From NCBI RefSeq assembly GCF_003610535.1, contig NZ_RAPN01000001.1, forward strand, positions 620,001 to 684,000: a stretch of DNA of 64,000 bases, in the 5' to 3' direction. The notes under the pieces are model-generated. The model saw nothing but the letters and a program-made list of their open reading frames with translations. It did not search any database and was not told the DNA's origin. This document shows, in pieces, positions 33,584 through 42,677 of the stretch; within the stretch, counting starts at the first letter, position 1; each line of letters begins with the position of its first letter. The position numbers were made by a program, and so were the translations under genes. Source of the DNA: Mangrovibacterium diazotrophicum. Its GTDB lineage: Bacteria; Bacteroidota; Bacteroidia; Bacteroidales; Prolixibacteraceae.

Positions 33584-35398
33584 TTAATATCCCGGATTTT
33601 GATCTTCTGAAGTCAAACCTTCGTTGATCTCGATCGCTGACTGGGGAATCGGACGATACAATTTCTCACCAATCGGATCAGATCCTAAGTTACCAGTCAG
33701 ATAGTCGTAGTTGTAACCATAGAACATGGTTTTCAACATGCCTGTGCGACGCAGTTCGGGCCAGCGGCCACAATATTGACCAGCCAGCTCTTTACCTGAT
33801 TCTTTCAGATAAGCTTCCAATGCAGCTTCTTGGGTTGTAGGCAGGCTAATTGAAAGTACACCGCCATCTTTTGCGTTACCCGGACGGGCCAGTACTTTGT
33901 TGATGTAAGTTTCAGCTTCCGTATAGTTACCTTGTCCAATGCAAGCTTCAGCGTACAATAGCATCGTTTCAGACAAACTTGCCAATACGATATCGCGGTA
34001 ACTCTGAGTTGTGCTGAAAGTCACCAGTTGTCCCAAATCGAACTTTTTAATACCAGGCTGTGCAAAGTCGTTGTTATATGCCGTTCTCCAATATTTCTCG
34101 TTCACCATCGGATCCGATGAGTGTTCAATAAATGGATAGATTCTTAAAATGTTGTTTCCGTTGTCATCAGTTGCATTTACCGGTACAACATCGGCGTAAT
34201 CAGGGCACCATTTTTCAATGAATTCCAACGCACCGTCAACCAGCTGTTTATTCTCATCATTCATCGTGATGTCCACAAATTCGCCGTCAGATTCACCATC
34301 TGTCAACAGCAAATAATCTTCGAACATCTCCTGTGCATTATCCCAGGCACGAGGATAAATTGCCGTAATCGAATTTGTTCCCGGAACATTGTTTCCCTGA
34401 TAGTAATCGTAGTAATATTCCCAGATTGTCAACATAAAAGTTGCATCGTAACGGGCATCATTCTCACCATACCAAGAGTGCAGGGACCAGGAAGGATACA
34501 ATGAACCGACCATGTATTTGTGTCCCAACTCGGAACCACCTAAATAAGGTCCGAAGATGGCTTCCTGGTTGTTACCACTTGTCGTTGTTGCGATTGATTT
34601 ACTGCTATACTGAATGGCGAACAACACTTCGCTGTTATTCTCATTATCCGGGCTCCACAAATCTTCCATTGTGTATTGCAAATCACCTCTGGAATCCAAA
34701 ACAGCTTTTGCGTAAGTTTTAGCTGTTGCAAAATCTTCGGTATTACCCAAATCCCAGGCACGGGTCAGGTACACTTTTGCCAGGTAGTGATTAACAATGT
34801 CCTTACAAATTTCTCCGTCGTTTTCAGTTTGTGGCAGAGAGCTATTCAAAGCTGATTCCAGTTTGCCGATGATATATTCATAGGATTCTGCCAAGGTAGC
34901 TCTCGGCATATTCATTCTCGGAGCCTGGGTGTATTCATCGTTAATAACAATGCCTCCAAATTCTTCCAGCAAAATAAAATGCAAGAAACCTTTAAAAAAG
35001 TCATATTCACCTTGATACAAGTCTTTGTCATCATCCGAAATATCGGCTGTCGACAAATAATATTCTGCTGTATTTACTGCCTGCAATACCGTGTAGCAGT
35101 TGTCGTAAAAATCTGAAACATCATCGTTTGTATCATACAAAGTGGTATAATCGTAAACTCCGTCGTTCGTCATACCACGAGGCATTTGGTACAAATCGGT
35201 ACCTGCCAGCATCACAAGGGGAGCATCTTCGTAAATTGTGCGCAAACTACTGTAAGCGTTTACCCGCAGTGTCTGATAGCCTTCTTCGGTGGCGTATAAT
35301 TCATCGTTTGTAATACCAGCCTTATTTTCCTCATCAAGAAAACCACTACAGCTGGAAAGAAGAATAGCGGTGACTAATATGCTAAATATCTTTTTCAT
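33584..35398 (-). CDS. SusD/RagB family nutrient-binding lipoprotein (locus 1)
   Basis: 604 residues from the ATG at 35398, which gives a lipoprotein signal (MKKIFSILVTAILLSSC) with the lipid-attachment cysteine at residue 17. A four-codon-longer start overlaps the SusC stop. TPR-like helices run through the N-terminal half, and the C-terminus ends in the SusD hallmark: GRWPELRRTGML, then LYRPIPQSAIEINEGLTSEDQNPGY. It sits on the outer leaflet and binds the ligand that the partner SusC imports. It follows SusC by 11 bp. No glycosidase gene follows, so the substrate of this locus is unknown. Confidence 0.93.
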   Translation of the reverse strand: MKKIFSILVTAILLSSCSGFLDEENKAGITNDELYATEEGYQTLRVNAYSSLRTIYEDAPLVMLAGTDLYQMPRGMTNDGVYDYTTLYDTNDDVSDFYDNCYTVLQAVNTAEYYLSTADISDDDKDLYQGEYDFFKGFLHFILLEEFGGIVINDEYTQAPRMNMPRATLAESYEYIIGKLESALNSSLPQTENDGEICKDIVNHYLAKVYLTRAWDLGNTEDFATAKTYAKAVLDSRGDLQYTMEDLWSPDNENNSEVLFAIQYSSKSIATTTSGNNQEAIFGPYLGGSELGHKYMVGSLYPSWSLHSWYGENDARYDATFMLTIWEYYYDYYQGNNVPGTNSITAIYPRAWDNAQEMFEDYLLLTDGESDGEFVDITMNDENKQLVDGALEFIEKWCPDYADVVPVNATDDNGNNILRIYPFIEHSSDPMVNEKYWRTAYNNDFAQPGIKKFDLGQLVTFSTTQSYRDIVLASLSETMLLYAEACIGQGNYTEAETYINKVLARPGNAKDGGVLSISLPTTQEAALEAYLKESGKELAGQYCGRWPELRRTGMLKTMFYGYNYDYLTGNLGSDPIGEKLYRPIPQSAIEINEGLTSEDQNPGY

Positions 35399-35409
35399 CG
35401 TTTCAATCA

Positions 35410-38400
35410 TTAAAATTTAAGGTTTAGACCTACTTGATAAGTAACTGTTGAAGGACCGTTACCGTTTTGCAAGGTTGTTGTTGCGTATTCCGGATCCCAT
35501 CCGACATAATCAGTGAACGTGAATGGGTTCAGGATATTCAAATAGATACGAGCATAAGACAAATGTGCTTTGCTAATCAACGTTTTGTCGAAAGTATAAC
35601 CGAGAGTAATATTCCGCACTTTCACAAAAGAAGCGTCCTGATAACTACCATTACTTCCGTAGAAATTCCCCGTGTACCCGTACAACGGCATTTTCGCATC
35701 CGCATTTTCTTCTGAGGTTGTCCAAGTCATCCAAGGTTGACCAGAATCATCAATATCGAAGGTACTCCAGTCAGCACGAGGAACTCCTCCGGGTACATAG
35801 TAATCCATATTTACTTTTGGACGTCCGCGTTGGCTGTTCGCTGATGGTCCGAATTCCTGCAGGAACCGGTCGTTTACAAATACACCCTGCCGAGTGTAAA
35901 TATTGAATGATAAGTCGAGTTTCTTATAGCTTAAAGTTGAAGTAACACTTCCTGTCCATGACGGGTCAATCGAACCTAAAATTACTTTGTCGTCCGTAGT
36001 CATTTCACCATCCTTGTCAGTATCAATAGCTCTGGCATAACCAGGTCTGTCGGCACCCATTGCACTACGTTCGTCGGATGACATCGCAGACCAGTCGGCG
36101 TAGTTATATACGCCATTAACTTTATAATCGTAGATAACATTGATTGGCTCATCGATAAAACGAGCTTCATTCACGACGTCTTCTTTTTTACCGTACAAAC
36201 TGCGAATCGCGTTTCGGTTACTTGCAAAAGTGAAAGACGTTGTCCAGCGCCAGTCAGTATTTTCAATATTGACGGTATTGACCGTGATTTCAATACCTCG
36301 GTTATTCACTGACCCGATGTTATCTGTCATGTCGTCAACACCAGACTCGATCGTCAGCGTGCGGCTCATCAACAACCCATCCGATAGTTTGTCGTAAAGA
36401 TCAACAGCACCGTTCACCTTGTTATTGAACAAACCAAAGTCGAAACCAAAGTTCCATTCGCGGGTTCTCTCCCATGTTAACGCAGTATTCACAGGCGAAC
36501 CCACTCCAAATCCGCTAACAACAGTTCCATCAAAGTCATAATAAACTGTTGAATCGGTATTCGGAGTCTGCATAGTGCTGTATGCACTAATGTTGTTGTT
36601 ACCGGAATAACCAAAACTCAAACGCGCTTTTAAGTTTGACAACCATCTAACGTCTTGCATAAATGGCTCTTCAGATACACGCCAGCCCAAGGCTGCAGAT
36701 GGGAAAGCTGCCCATTTGTCGGCCAACTTTGAACTACCGTCATAACGTACGGTACCGGTAACCATGTATTTACCGGCATAGTCGTAATTAGCACGAGCTG
36801 CAAAAGAAAGCATTGATGTTTGGCTATAGCCACTCTCTGAATTTCCTGTTCCGATCGTACCTCCCAGCATGTTATACCAGCCTGAATCGTATGCAAAATC
36901 TTCCGCATAAATTGACAGGTATTCGTATCTCGTTTTATATGCCGATTGAATGAACGTGAAATTAAGGTTGTGATCAACATTGAATCGACGATTGTAGTTA
37001 ACCACATTATCCCACGTCCAGTCAAAAGACTCTTGATTATCGTTTTCCGCCTGGCTTACAGAACGGTTTGAGTTGGCCTCATAGTAATAGCCAATTCGGG
37101 TTCTGTTAAAACGGGGCGAGAATGTTGACTTAATGCTCAAACCTTCGATTGGGCGAACTTCAACGAACGCACTACCCAGAATGTCAAAGCGACGAGTTTC
37201 ATGTGAACCGGATTGAATTTCGATCAATGGGTTTGCTGATGATGTGAAGTTACCGTCACCATTAATAGAAGCTTTAATACCCGGTTGTTCAATCAGATTA
37301 CCTTCTTCATCATATGCCGGAAGAACAACTGGCATACGCATCAAATCCCGGTATCCATATTGAGAACCAGTATTCACAATTTGGTGAGACATGGTAAAGT
37401 TTGCTCCGGTAGAAAAATACTTGCTGGCTTTGTGATTAATCGAGCCTTTGAACACATATTTATCCATCTTCTCTTCCAGAAAGTTACCCTCTTCTTTTTG
37501 GTAACCTGCACCAATGTTATAAGAAATATCTTGAGCCATGCCCGAGATGTTCACGTAGTGGTTTTGCTGTGAACCATTTTTAGTTCCCAGGCCCAACCAA
37601 TCGGTATATTTTTGGTCGTAAAGGGCTTGGTTAACAATCGTTGAATTCTGCGTTACAGCAGTCTTGTTTGAACTGGTTAAGGTATAAGTTTGGTTCGTTT
37701 CGTCCCATGTGTAATAGCGAGATGTACGGAAATCAGTCCACTCGCGACCATCCATAAAATCCGGAATACGGGTGATTTCGCGTACGCCATAGTAACCATC
37801 ATAAGAGATCGATAATTTTGATTTTGCAGCCGAAGCGCCTTTTGTTTGGACAATTACAACCCCGTTTGAACCACGTGAACCGTAGATGGCAGTAGAAGAA
37901 GCATCTTTCAGCACATCAATTTTTTCAATATCCGATGGGTTCAGGAAGTCGATGTCGTCGACAATAATACCATCGACCACGTATAGCGGATCGCCGCTGT
38001 TGAGCGAGTTTTGACCACGTACCTGGATCGAAAAGCCAGCTCCCGGACGAGTTGAGTTTGTGGTGATATCGACCCCGGCAGATGCTCCCTGCAACGCTCC
38101 CATTACTGAGGAGGTACCTACAGAAGCGATACGTTCAGCAGAAACTGAGCTGATTGAACCGGTCAAATCACTTTTTTTCATTGAGCCGTAACCAACAGCA
38201 ACAACTTCTTCAATGCCGATGGTTTCTTCTTCCAAAACAACTGAAATAGACGATTTTCCGGCAACCGGAACTTCTTGGGTTTGCATCCCCACAAATGAGA
38301 ATACAAGAATCGCATCTCCGGCAACGTTCGAAAGGGTATAGTTACCATCAAAATCAGTCACCATACCATTAGTCGTTCCTTTTACAACGACAGTTACCCC

Positions 38401-38841
38401 CGGTAAACCAAGTCCGTTTACATCGGTAACCGTACCTGTAACGGTTAGCACTTGTTGAGAACCTGTTTCGTTATCCTTTGTCAGTACAATTTGGCGGCCC
38501 TCGATTTTATAGTTAATATCGGTGCCGTTAAAAAGTTGCTCCAGAACTTGCTGAATATTTGCGTTGTCAACCTTCAGATCAGCTTTTCTGGTAACATCGA
38601 TAACACTTCTGCTGTACAGAAAGTAGTAGCTTGATTCTTCTTCGATAGTCTGAAAAATATTCTCCATCGTCGTGTTTTTCATGTCGACAGAGATCTGCGT
38701 GCCTTGCGCAGCCGTTTTTACGGCGAATGACTGGAATACAGTCAGCAAGACCAAAAGACATGTGAATTTCATAAGTAACAGTGTTTTCCGAATCCAAAGA
38801 GGTATCCCTCCCTGGGAAATGGGTTTACATTTTTTTTTCAT
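35410..38841 (-). CDS. SusC/RagA TonB-dependent outer-membrane transporter with STN domain (locus 1)
   Basis: 1,143 residues. An extended signal region is followed by an STN domain (about 48-125: ISVDMKNTTMENIFQTIEE) and a carboxypeptidase-regulatory-like domain (about 130-215: VTVVVKGTTNGMVTDFDGNYTL). The plug carries DPLYVVDGIIVDD and ASSTAIYGSRGSNGVVIV. The 22-strand barrel ends at VGLNLKF. An STN domain is what trans-envelope signalling to a FecR/ECF pair needs, and that pair lies directly upstream. It imports ligand across the outer membrane with TonB energy, capped by the SusD lipoprotein. Confidence 0.95.
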   Translation of the reverse strand: MKKKCKPISQGGIPLWIRKTLLLMKFTCLLVLLTVFQSFAVKTAAQGTQISVDMKNTTMENIFQTIEEESSYYFLYSRSVIDVTRKADLKVDNANIQQVLEQLFNGTDINYKIEGRQIVLTKDNETGSQQVLTVTGTVTDVNGLGLPGVTVVVKGTTNGMVTDFDGNYTLSNVAGDAILVFSFVGMQTQEVPVAGKSSISVVLEEETIGIEEVVAVGYGSMKKSDLTGSISSVSAERIASVGTSSVMGALQGASAGVDITTNSTRPGAGFSIQVRGQNSLNSGDPLYVVDGIIVDDIDFLNPSDIEKIDVLKDASSTAIYGSRGSNGVVIVQTKGASAAKSKLSISYDGYYGVREITRIPDFMDGREWTDFRTSRYYTWDETNQTYTLTSSNKTAVTQNSTIVNQALYDQKYTDWLGLGTKNGSQQNHYVNISGMAQDISYNIGAGYQKEEGNFLEEKMDKYVFKGSINHKASKYFSTGANFTMSHQIVNTGSQYGYRDLMRMPVVLPAYDEEGNLIEQPGIKASINGDGNFTSSANPLIEIQSGSHETRRFDILGSAFVEVRPIEGLSIKSTFSPRFNRTRIGYYYEANSNRSVSQAENDNQESFDWTWDNVVNYNRRFNVDHNLNFTFIQSAYKTRYEYLSIYAEDFAYDSGWYNMLGGTIGTGNSESGYSQTSMLSFAARANYDYAGKYMVTGTVRYDGSSKLADKWAAFPSAALGWRVSEEPFMQDVRWLSNLKARLSFGYSGNNNISAYSTMQTPNTDSTVYYDFDGTVVSGFGVGSPVNTALTWERTREWNFGFDFGLFNNKVNGAVDLYDKLSDGLLMSRTLTIESGVDDMTDNIGSVNNRGIEITVNTVNIENTDWRWTTSFTFASNRNAIRSLYGKKEDVVNEARFIDEPINVIYDYKVNGVYNYADWSAMSSDERSAMGADRPGYARAIDTDKDGEMTTDDKVILGSIDPSWTGSVTSTLSYKKLDLSFNIYTRQGVFVNDRFLQEFGPSANSQRGRPKVNMDYYVPGGVPRADWSTFDIDDSGQPWMTWTTSEENADAKMPLYGYTGNFYGSNGSYQDASFVKVRNITLGYTFDKTLISKAHLSYARIYLNILNPFTFTDYVGWDPEYATTTLQNGNGPSTVTYQVGLNLKF

Positions 38842-38920
38842 AAATTTGATCTGTATTATTTTATTTAATAAACACTTGTAGCCTGTTGTGAATGTGCAAG
38901 ATTCACTGCAGGCTTCTTCT

Positions 38921-39958
38921 TTATTTCTTCAATAAATGAATTCGTTTTTTGTTGTCGATTTTCTCAACCCGATAACGTATTTGCAAGGCATTCGAAATAA
39001 GATTCATACACTGGTCTACTTTCTCGTTTTCCAATGTACAGGTTAACTCATAGTCGCTGATACTTTTGTCATCCATCACAATATCAATGTTGTACCAACG
39101 GCTTATCTTTTTCAGAGCCAATTCCAATCGTTCATTCTGAATAATCAAGCGGCCATCAATCCAACCAATTGCACTGCTGCTTTTCACTTCACGTTGGACC
39201 ATCTTTTTAGCATCAACATTAAATTGCAGTTGTTCACCCGGTAACAACTCTGCGTTTCCTGACTTACTTTCGAGCTGTATTTTTCCCTCCAAAAGTGTAG
39301 CTTCAAAAAACTGGTCTTTACTGTAGCCATTCACATTGAAATGGGTACCGGTGACAAGAGTCTTCATCATCGGATTATTCACAACAAACGGGTGTTGCTT
39401 ATCCGCTTCAACTTCAAAATAGGCTTCACCGTCAACATAAACTTCTCGTTTGGCACCTGTAAATTGTTCAGGATAACGAAACGTCGTCCCATCATTTAAC
39501 CAAACTCTCGTCCCATCGGCTAATTGAAGACTTGTTCGCGTACCGGGCTTGGTGTAAATTTCCCGAATTCCGAAACCGGCATTTTCGGCAGAAGGAGAGA
39601 CCGGAACAACCGGCTTTTGGAAATACAAATAAGCTGTAAACAGCATCAATGGTAAGATTAAGACGGCCGCCACCCGATAAAACAGCTGGATAAATCTGTT
39701 TACATTCGACCGAGAATGCTTATTAATCTGGTTGATTGAATCGGTTGGAATCCTGAATTTGGTTTTCAGGAGCATCGTGTCGAAGTCTGGCTTCTGCCCT
39801 TTTAAATGGATTTCATTATTTGTCCACAGATCACCCAAAATCATTCGGGCGACAGCTTCATTCTGAGGAACCGATAGCCACTGTTTTATTTTATTCGACT
39901 CTTCAGGCGTAGTTTTACCTTCTAAAAAGCGTCTTATATCGTTAGGTTCTATATTCAT
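38921..39958 (-). CDS. FecR family anti-sigma factor (locus 1)
   Basis: 345 residues. A short cytosolic N-terminal region (about 1-85), one membrane helix (about 90-112, VAAVLILPLMLFTAYLYF), a periplasmic FecR domain (YTKPGTRTSLQLADGTRVWLN, then YVDGEAYFEV) and a C-terminal DUF4974-like domain. It should hold the ECF factor encoded 65 bp upstream and release it when SusC locus 1 is loaded. An imperfect hairpin (38880-38914) lies between this gene and susC but lacks a T run. Confidence 0.92.
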   Translation of the reverse strand: MNIEPNDIRRFLEGKTTPEESNKIKQWLSVPQNEAVARMILGDLWTNNEIHLKGQKPDFDTMLLKTKFRIPTDSINQINKHSRSNVNRFIQLFYRVAAVLILPLMLFTAYLYFQKPVVPVSPSAENAGFGIREIYTKPGTRTSLQLADGTRVWLNDGTTFRYPEQFTGAKREVYVDGEAYFEVEADKQHPFVVNNPMMKTLVTGTHFNVNGYSKDQFFEATLLEGKIQLESKSGNAELLPGEQLQFNVDAKKMVQREVKSSSAIGWIDGRLIIQNERLELALKKISRWYNIDIVMDDKSISDYELTCTLENEKVDQCMNLISNALQIRYRVEKIDNKKRIHLLKK

Positions 39959-40023
39959 TTGGTCTTTTTACATACCTACTACGAAATGAATAAGCCCCTA
40001 CCCCTATCCGAACCAAAAAAAAA

Positions 40024-40608
40024 TTACTGACTAATTAAAAAATAGTACAAAATCGAAATAATTTTGTCCTCGCCAAGCTTTTCCCGAATTGTCCTCAACG
40101 CAGCAGAAACCTGATTTTCAACTGTTTTAACAGACAACCCTAGTTTTTGCGCAATTTCTTTGTACGAATAGCCTTGTTCCCTGCTCAGTTTAAAAATTTC
40201 TTTGCGCTTTTCCGGCAATTCGTCTATGATTCCGTTTGCCAACGACTCGATGTTATTAAATTCAACGGTATGCGTTGTTTCCTCTGACTCAAAGGAACTG
40301 TTCTCCCCCCAACGGCTCATTTTACGCTTCTCCGCTGTATCTTTTCGAAGCCAGGAAATGGTCTCGGAATATGTAATCGAAAATAAAAAGGATTTAAAAG
40401 AAAGATACTCATTAATTTCCGGGCGTTTTTCCCATACCTTCAGGAATACCTGCTGGGTAATCTCTTCAGCGATATAAGGCTCTTTAGCGATACTAAGAGC
40501 AAACGCATAAAGTCGTTCTGAATATTTCTTGAATAATGTGGAAAATGCTGAAATGTCACCTGACTTTAGTAATTCAACATTTTCACGATCTTCATTCCTA
40601 TCCATCAA
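40024..40608 (-). CDS. ECF-type RNA polymerase sigma factor (locus 1)
   Basis: 194 residues. Region 2 is visible as FKKYSERLYAFALSIAKEPYIAEEITQQVFLKVWEKR, with region 4 as LPEKRKEIFKLSREQGYSYKEIAQKLGLSVKTVENQVSAAL; this is the Bacteroidota sigma-70 family type. It should transcribe the susC/susD pair of locus 1 after release from the FecR protein encoded next to it. The first of two adjacent ATG codons is taken as start. A candidate -7 box lies 24 bp upstream. Confidence 0.93.
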   Translation of the reverse strand: MMDRNEDRENVELLKSGDISAFSTLFKKYSERLYAFALSIAKEPYIAEEITQQVFLKVWEKRPEINEYLSFKSFLFSITYSETISWLRKDTAEKRKMSRWGENSSFESEETTHTVEFNNIESLANGIIDELPEKRKEIFKLSREQGYSYKEIAQKLGLSVKTVENQVSAALRTIREKLGEDKIISILYYFLISQ

Positions 40609-40631
40609 TCGTCAATTGTTTTCGGCTATTA

Positions 40632-40639
40632 CAAAACTA
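40632..40639 (-). promoter_or_regulatory. Candidate Bacteroidota -7 box for sigma/FecR locus 1
   Basis: Minus-strand TAGTTTTG matches the TAnnTTTG consensus exactly, 24 bp upstream of the sigma-factor start. A TTTG occurs upstream, but at about 32 bp, longer than the usual near-20-bp spacing, so the promoter call is tentative. Confidence 0.35.
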
Positions 40640-40697
40640 TAAAATTATCGAACTTTTAACGGATAGAGTTTCAAAAATGCATCACAATGTTAAGGGC

Positions 40698-40732
40698 AAA
40701 AAAAACAGGCCCAACACAAATGTTGAACCTGT
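40698..40732 (-). terminator. Intrinsic terminator after the GH13 gene
   Basis: On the minus strand ACAGGTTCAACA (40732-40721), loop TTTG and TGTTGGGCCTGT (40716-40705) pair over 12 bp with two G-U pairs and are followed by eight T. It separates the GH13 gene from the sigma factor of locus 1, making the two loci separate transcripts. Confidence 0.87.
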
Positions 40733-40842
40733 AACGAAAATTAGATTTGAGATTTTCGCGGATTGGTCTCAATTTAAACTAATTCTCCCAAAAATCTTTA
40801 GCCCTATTAAACTTAATGCATATCGTTCTCAATTCTGGACTC

Positions 40843-42525
40843 TTACTTTTCCAATTTGAAGATTCCGTACGAAACAGCGTCCGCATCCACTTTTAAATCA
40901 GTTTTCCCGGCACTGACCACAATGTTTTTAACCAAAACAGGATTAGCGGACGCGAAACCTTCCAGTTGAATATTGCATGATGCAGCCTTGCCCAGCGGGT
41001 TCAGAACAACCAGGTAAGTGTCGGTTTCGTTGCTGCGGGTATAAGCCAGCGGATAAGCACATTTTTCAGCATACACAAAGTTGATGTCTCCATCCATGCC
41101 CAGCGCATCGGTTGCTTTGCGCAGTCGAATCAGCTCACGGGTAAAGTTCAGCAAGGATGAAGGATCTCCTTCTTCAGAAGCCACATTTGGTCTGAAAGTT
41201 GCCGAATCAAGTGGCAGGTAGAAGTCTTTTTCATCGGCTGTTGAAAAACCGGCTCCGGCACTGGTATCCCACTGCATTGGTGTGCGTGTTCCGGCGCGGT
41301 TGTATTTATCCTTGAGCAGGCTTCCTTCTTTATTCGGAAGATGATCGATGAACTTCAAACCGATTTCGTCACCATAATACACCAACGGTATACTTTTCAG
41401 CGTCATAAAGAAGGTCATGGCCACTTTCAGCTGGTCGACTGTGTTGCGCGAACCGGCTGCCGGGCGCTGAAAATCGTGGTTGGCCGTTGGTACACTTACA
41501 AAGCCCTGGTCACCGACCTCCTGCAAATTCTGCATATAAACTTTTACAAAATCGGTTGGTGTGCCTTTTCCATCGAGGCGGAAGTAACAGCTATCGCGTG
41601 GATAAGTGCCTTCTTCGTTGAAGAACATAGCACTGTAAGCGTCCGGGCCCAAATGTATCATAAAGTCCATCATGAATCCCGCTTTAATGGCTCGACCAGG
41701 ATTACCCCATTCCGCAATCAACACACTCTCCGGGTACTTGCTCTGCATGTGATTCCGGATTTCATGCCACAGTTTATTGGTTTCAACCTTATCCGGGTCG
41801 TTCTTAATCAAGGACGGAGCCATGTCAACCCGGAAACCATCGGCACCTTTTTCCAACCAAAAATCCATAATCTTCATCAGCTCGGCGCGGGTTTTCATCG
41901 GTCCTTCGGCGGTTACCGGCTGTTCCCAAGGGTGACTTGGATCCGGATTGGCGAAACCATAGTTCAAAGCCGGTTGGCATTCGAAGAAGTTGCGGCGGTA
42001 ATTGCCGTTGCGTCCGAATTTGCCCGAAACATAGCGGTCGGGTTTAATGGTCGAGTCGTTGGTCCAGATGTAGCGGTCGGTATAAGCATTGCGCTTTTTC
42101 TTCTGCGACTCAATAAACCAAGGGTGTTTATCCGAAGTGTGGCCGGCTACCAGGTCAAGGCAAACGTGCATGCCGCGTTTATGTGCTTCGGCAAATAAAC
42201 GATACAGATCTTCGTTTGTGCCATAGCGCGGCGCCACTTTGTAAAAATCCGTCACGTCGTAACCGGCATCCATAAACTCCGATTCAAAGCAGGGATTCAG
42301 CCACAGGGCATTCACGCCAAGAGATTGTATGTAGTCGAGTTTTTCAATAATCCCGTTGATATCACCAATTCCATCTCCATCGGTATCCTTAAAACTTTGC
42401 GGATAAATCTGGTAGAAATAGGCTTCTTTCATCCAGGCCGGCACAGGCTTAAACCCATTATCCTGCGCCGCCAGAGATGAAACAAACAAAATGAACAGTA
42501 AAGTTATAATTTGAAATTTTCGCAT
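40843..42525 (-). CDS. Secreted GH13 alpha-amylase family glycosidase (locus 2)
   Basis: 560 residues with a signal peptide cut near residue 20 (SSLAA-QDNG). A (beta/alpha)8 barrel carries the GH13 regions: calcium-type loop DTDGDGIGDINGI (47-59), DLVAGHTS, nucleophile D234 (DGFRVDMAP), acid/base E272 (LIAEWG) and D351 (ANHDFQRP). The C-terminal beta domain ends at 560. The oligo-1,6-glucosidase/alpha-glucosidase-like QSFKDTDGDGIGD opening suggests action on small alpha-glucans; exact linkage is not decided. It follows SusD locus 2 and probably belongs to that utilization locus, though a hairpin lies between them. Confidence 0.92.
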   Translation of the reverse strand: MRKFQIITLLFILFVSSLAAQDNGFKPVPAWMKEAYFYQIYPQSFKDTDGDGIGDINGIIEKLDYIQSLGVNALWLNPCFESEFMDAGYDVTDFYKVAPRYGTNEDLYRLFAEAHKRGMHVCLDLVAGHTSDKHPWFIESQKKKRNAYTDRYIWTNDSTIKPDRYVSGKFGRNGNYRRNFFECQPALNYGFANPDPSHPWEQPVTAEGPMKTRAELMKIMDFWLEKGADGFRVDMAPSLIKNDPDKVETNKLWHEIRNHMQSKYPESVLIAEWGNPGRAIKAGFMMDFMIHLGPDAYSAMFFNEEGTYPRDSCYFRLDGKGTPTDFVKVYMQNLQEVGDQGFVSVPTANHDFQRPAAGSRNTVDQLKVAMTFFMTLKSIPLVYYGDEIGLKFIDHLPNKEGSLLKDKYNRAGTRTPMQWDTSAGAGFSTADEKDFYLPLDSATFRPNVASEEGDPSSLLNFTRELIRLRKATDALGMDGDINFVYAEKCAYPLAYTRSNETDTYLVVLNPLGKAASCNIQLEGFASANPVLVKNIVVSAGKTDLKVDADAVSYGIFKLEK

Positions 42526-42592
42526 GTTTTTCGTTTTGTATTGCCACTTCGGGCAACGATTGTTTCCTATTTTCTGAGCAATAAAAGGTGAT

Positions 42593-42624
42593 GCTGCCCC
42601 GACCGTTTAATGGGCCAGGACAGC
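42593..42624 (-). terminator. Hairpin between SusD locus 2 and GH13 (attenuator or terminator)
   Basis: On the minus strand GCTGTCCTGGCC (42624-42613) pairs with GGTCGGGGCAGC (42604-42593) over 12 bp with three G-U pairs around an 8-nt loop. The following ATCACCTTTTATTG is only weakly T-rich. It may partly terminate or stabilise the upstream susCD message rather than fully separate the GH13 gene. Confidence 0.5.
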
Positions 42625-42677
42625 AATAAAAATGTCAAAAAAAATAAATCAGTTAACTCCTGTAACTCAATAAAAGA

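Noticed and set aside
38880-38914. Hairpin between FecR and SusC of locus 1 as a terminator
   Set aside because: 6+6 bp stem with a 2x2 internal loop and no T run on the gene strand.
41341-42198. 285-codon plus-strand frame
   Set aside because: Lies wholly antisense to the GH13 gene with intact catalytic residues; no recognisable motif.
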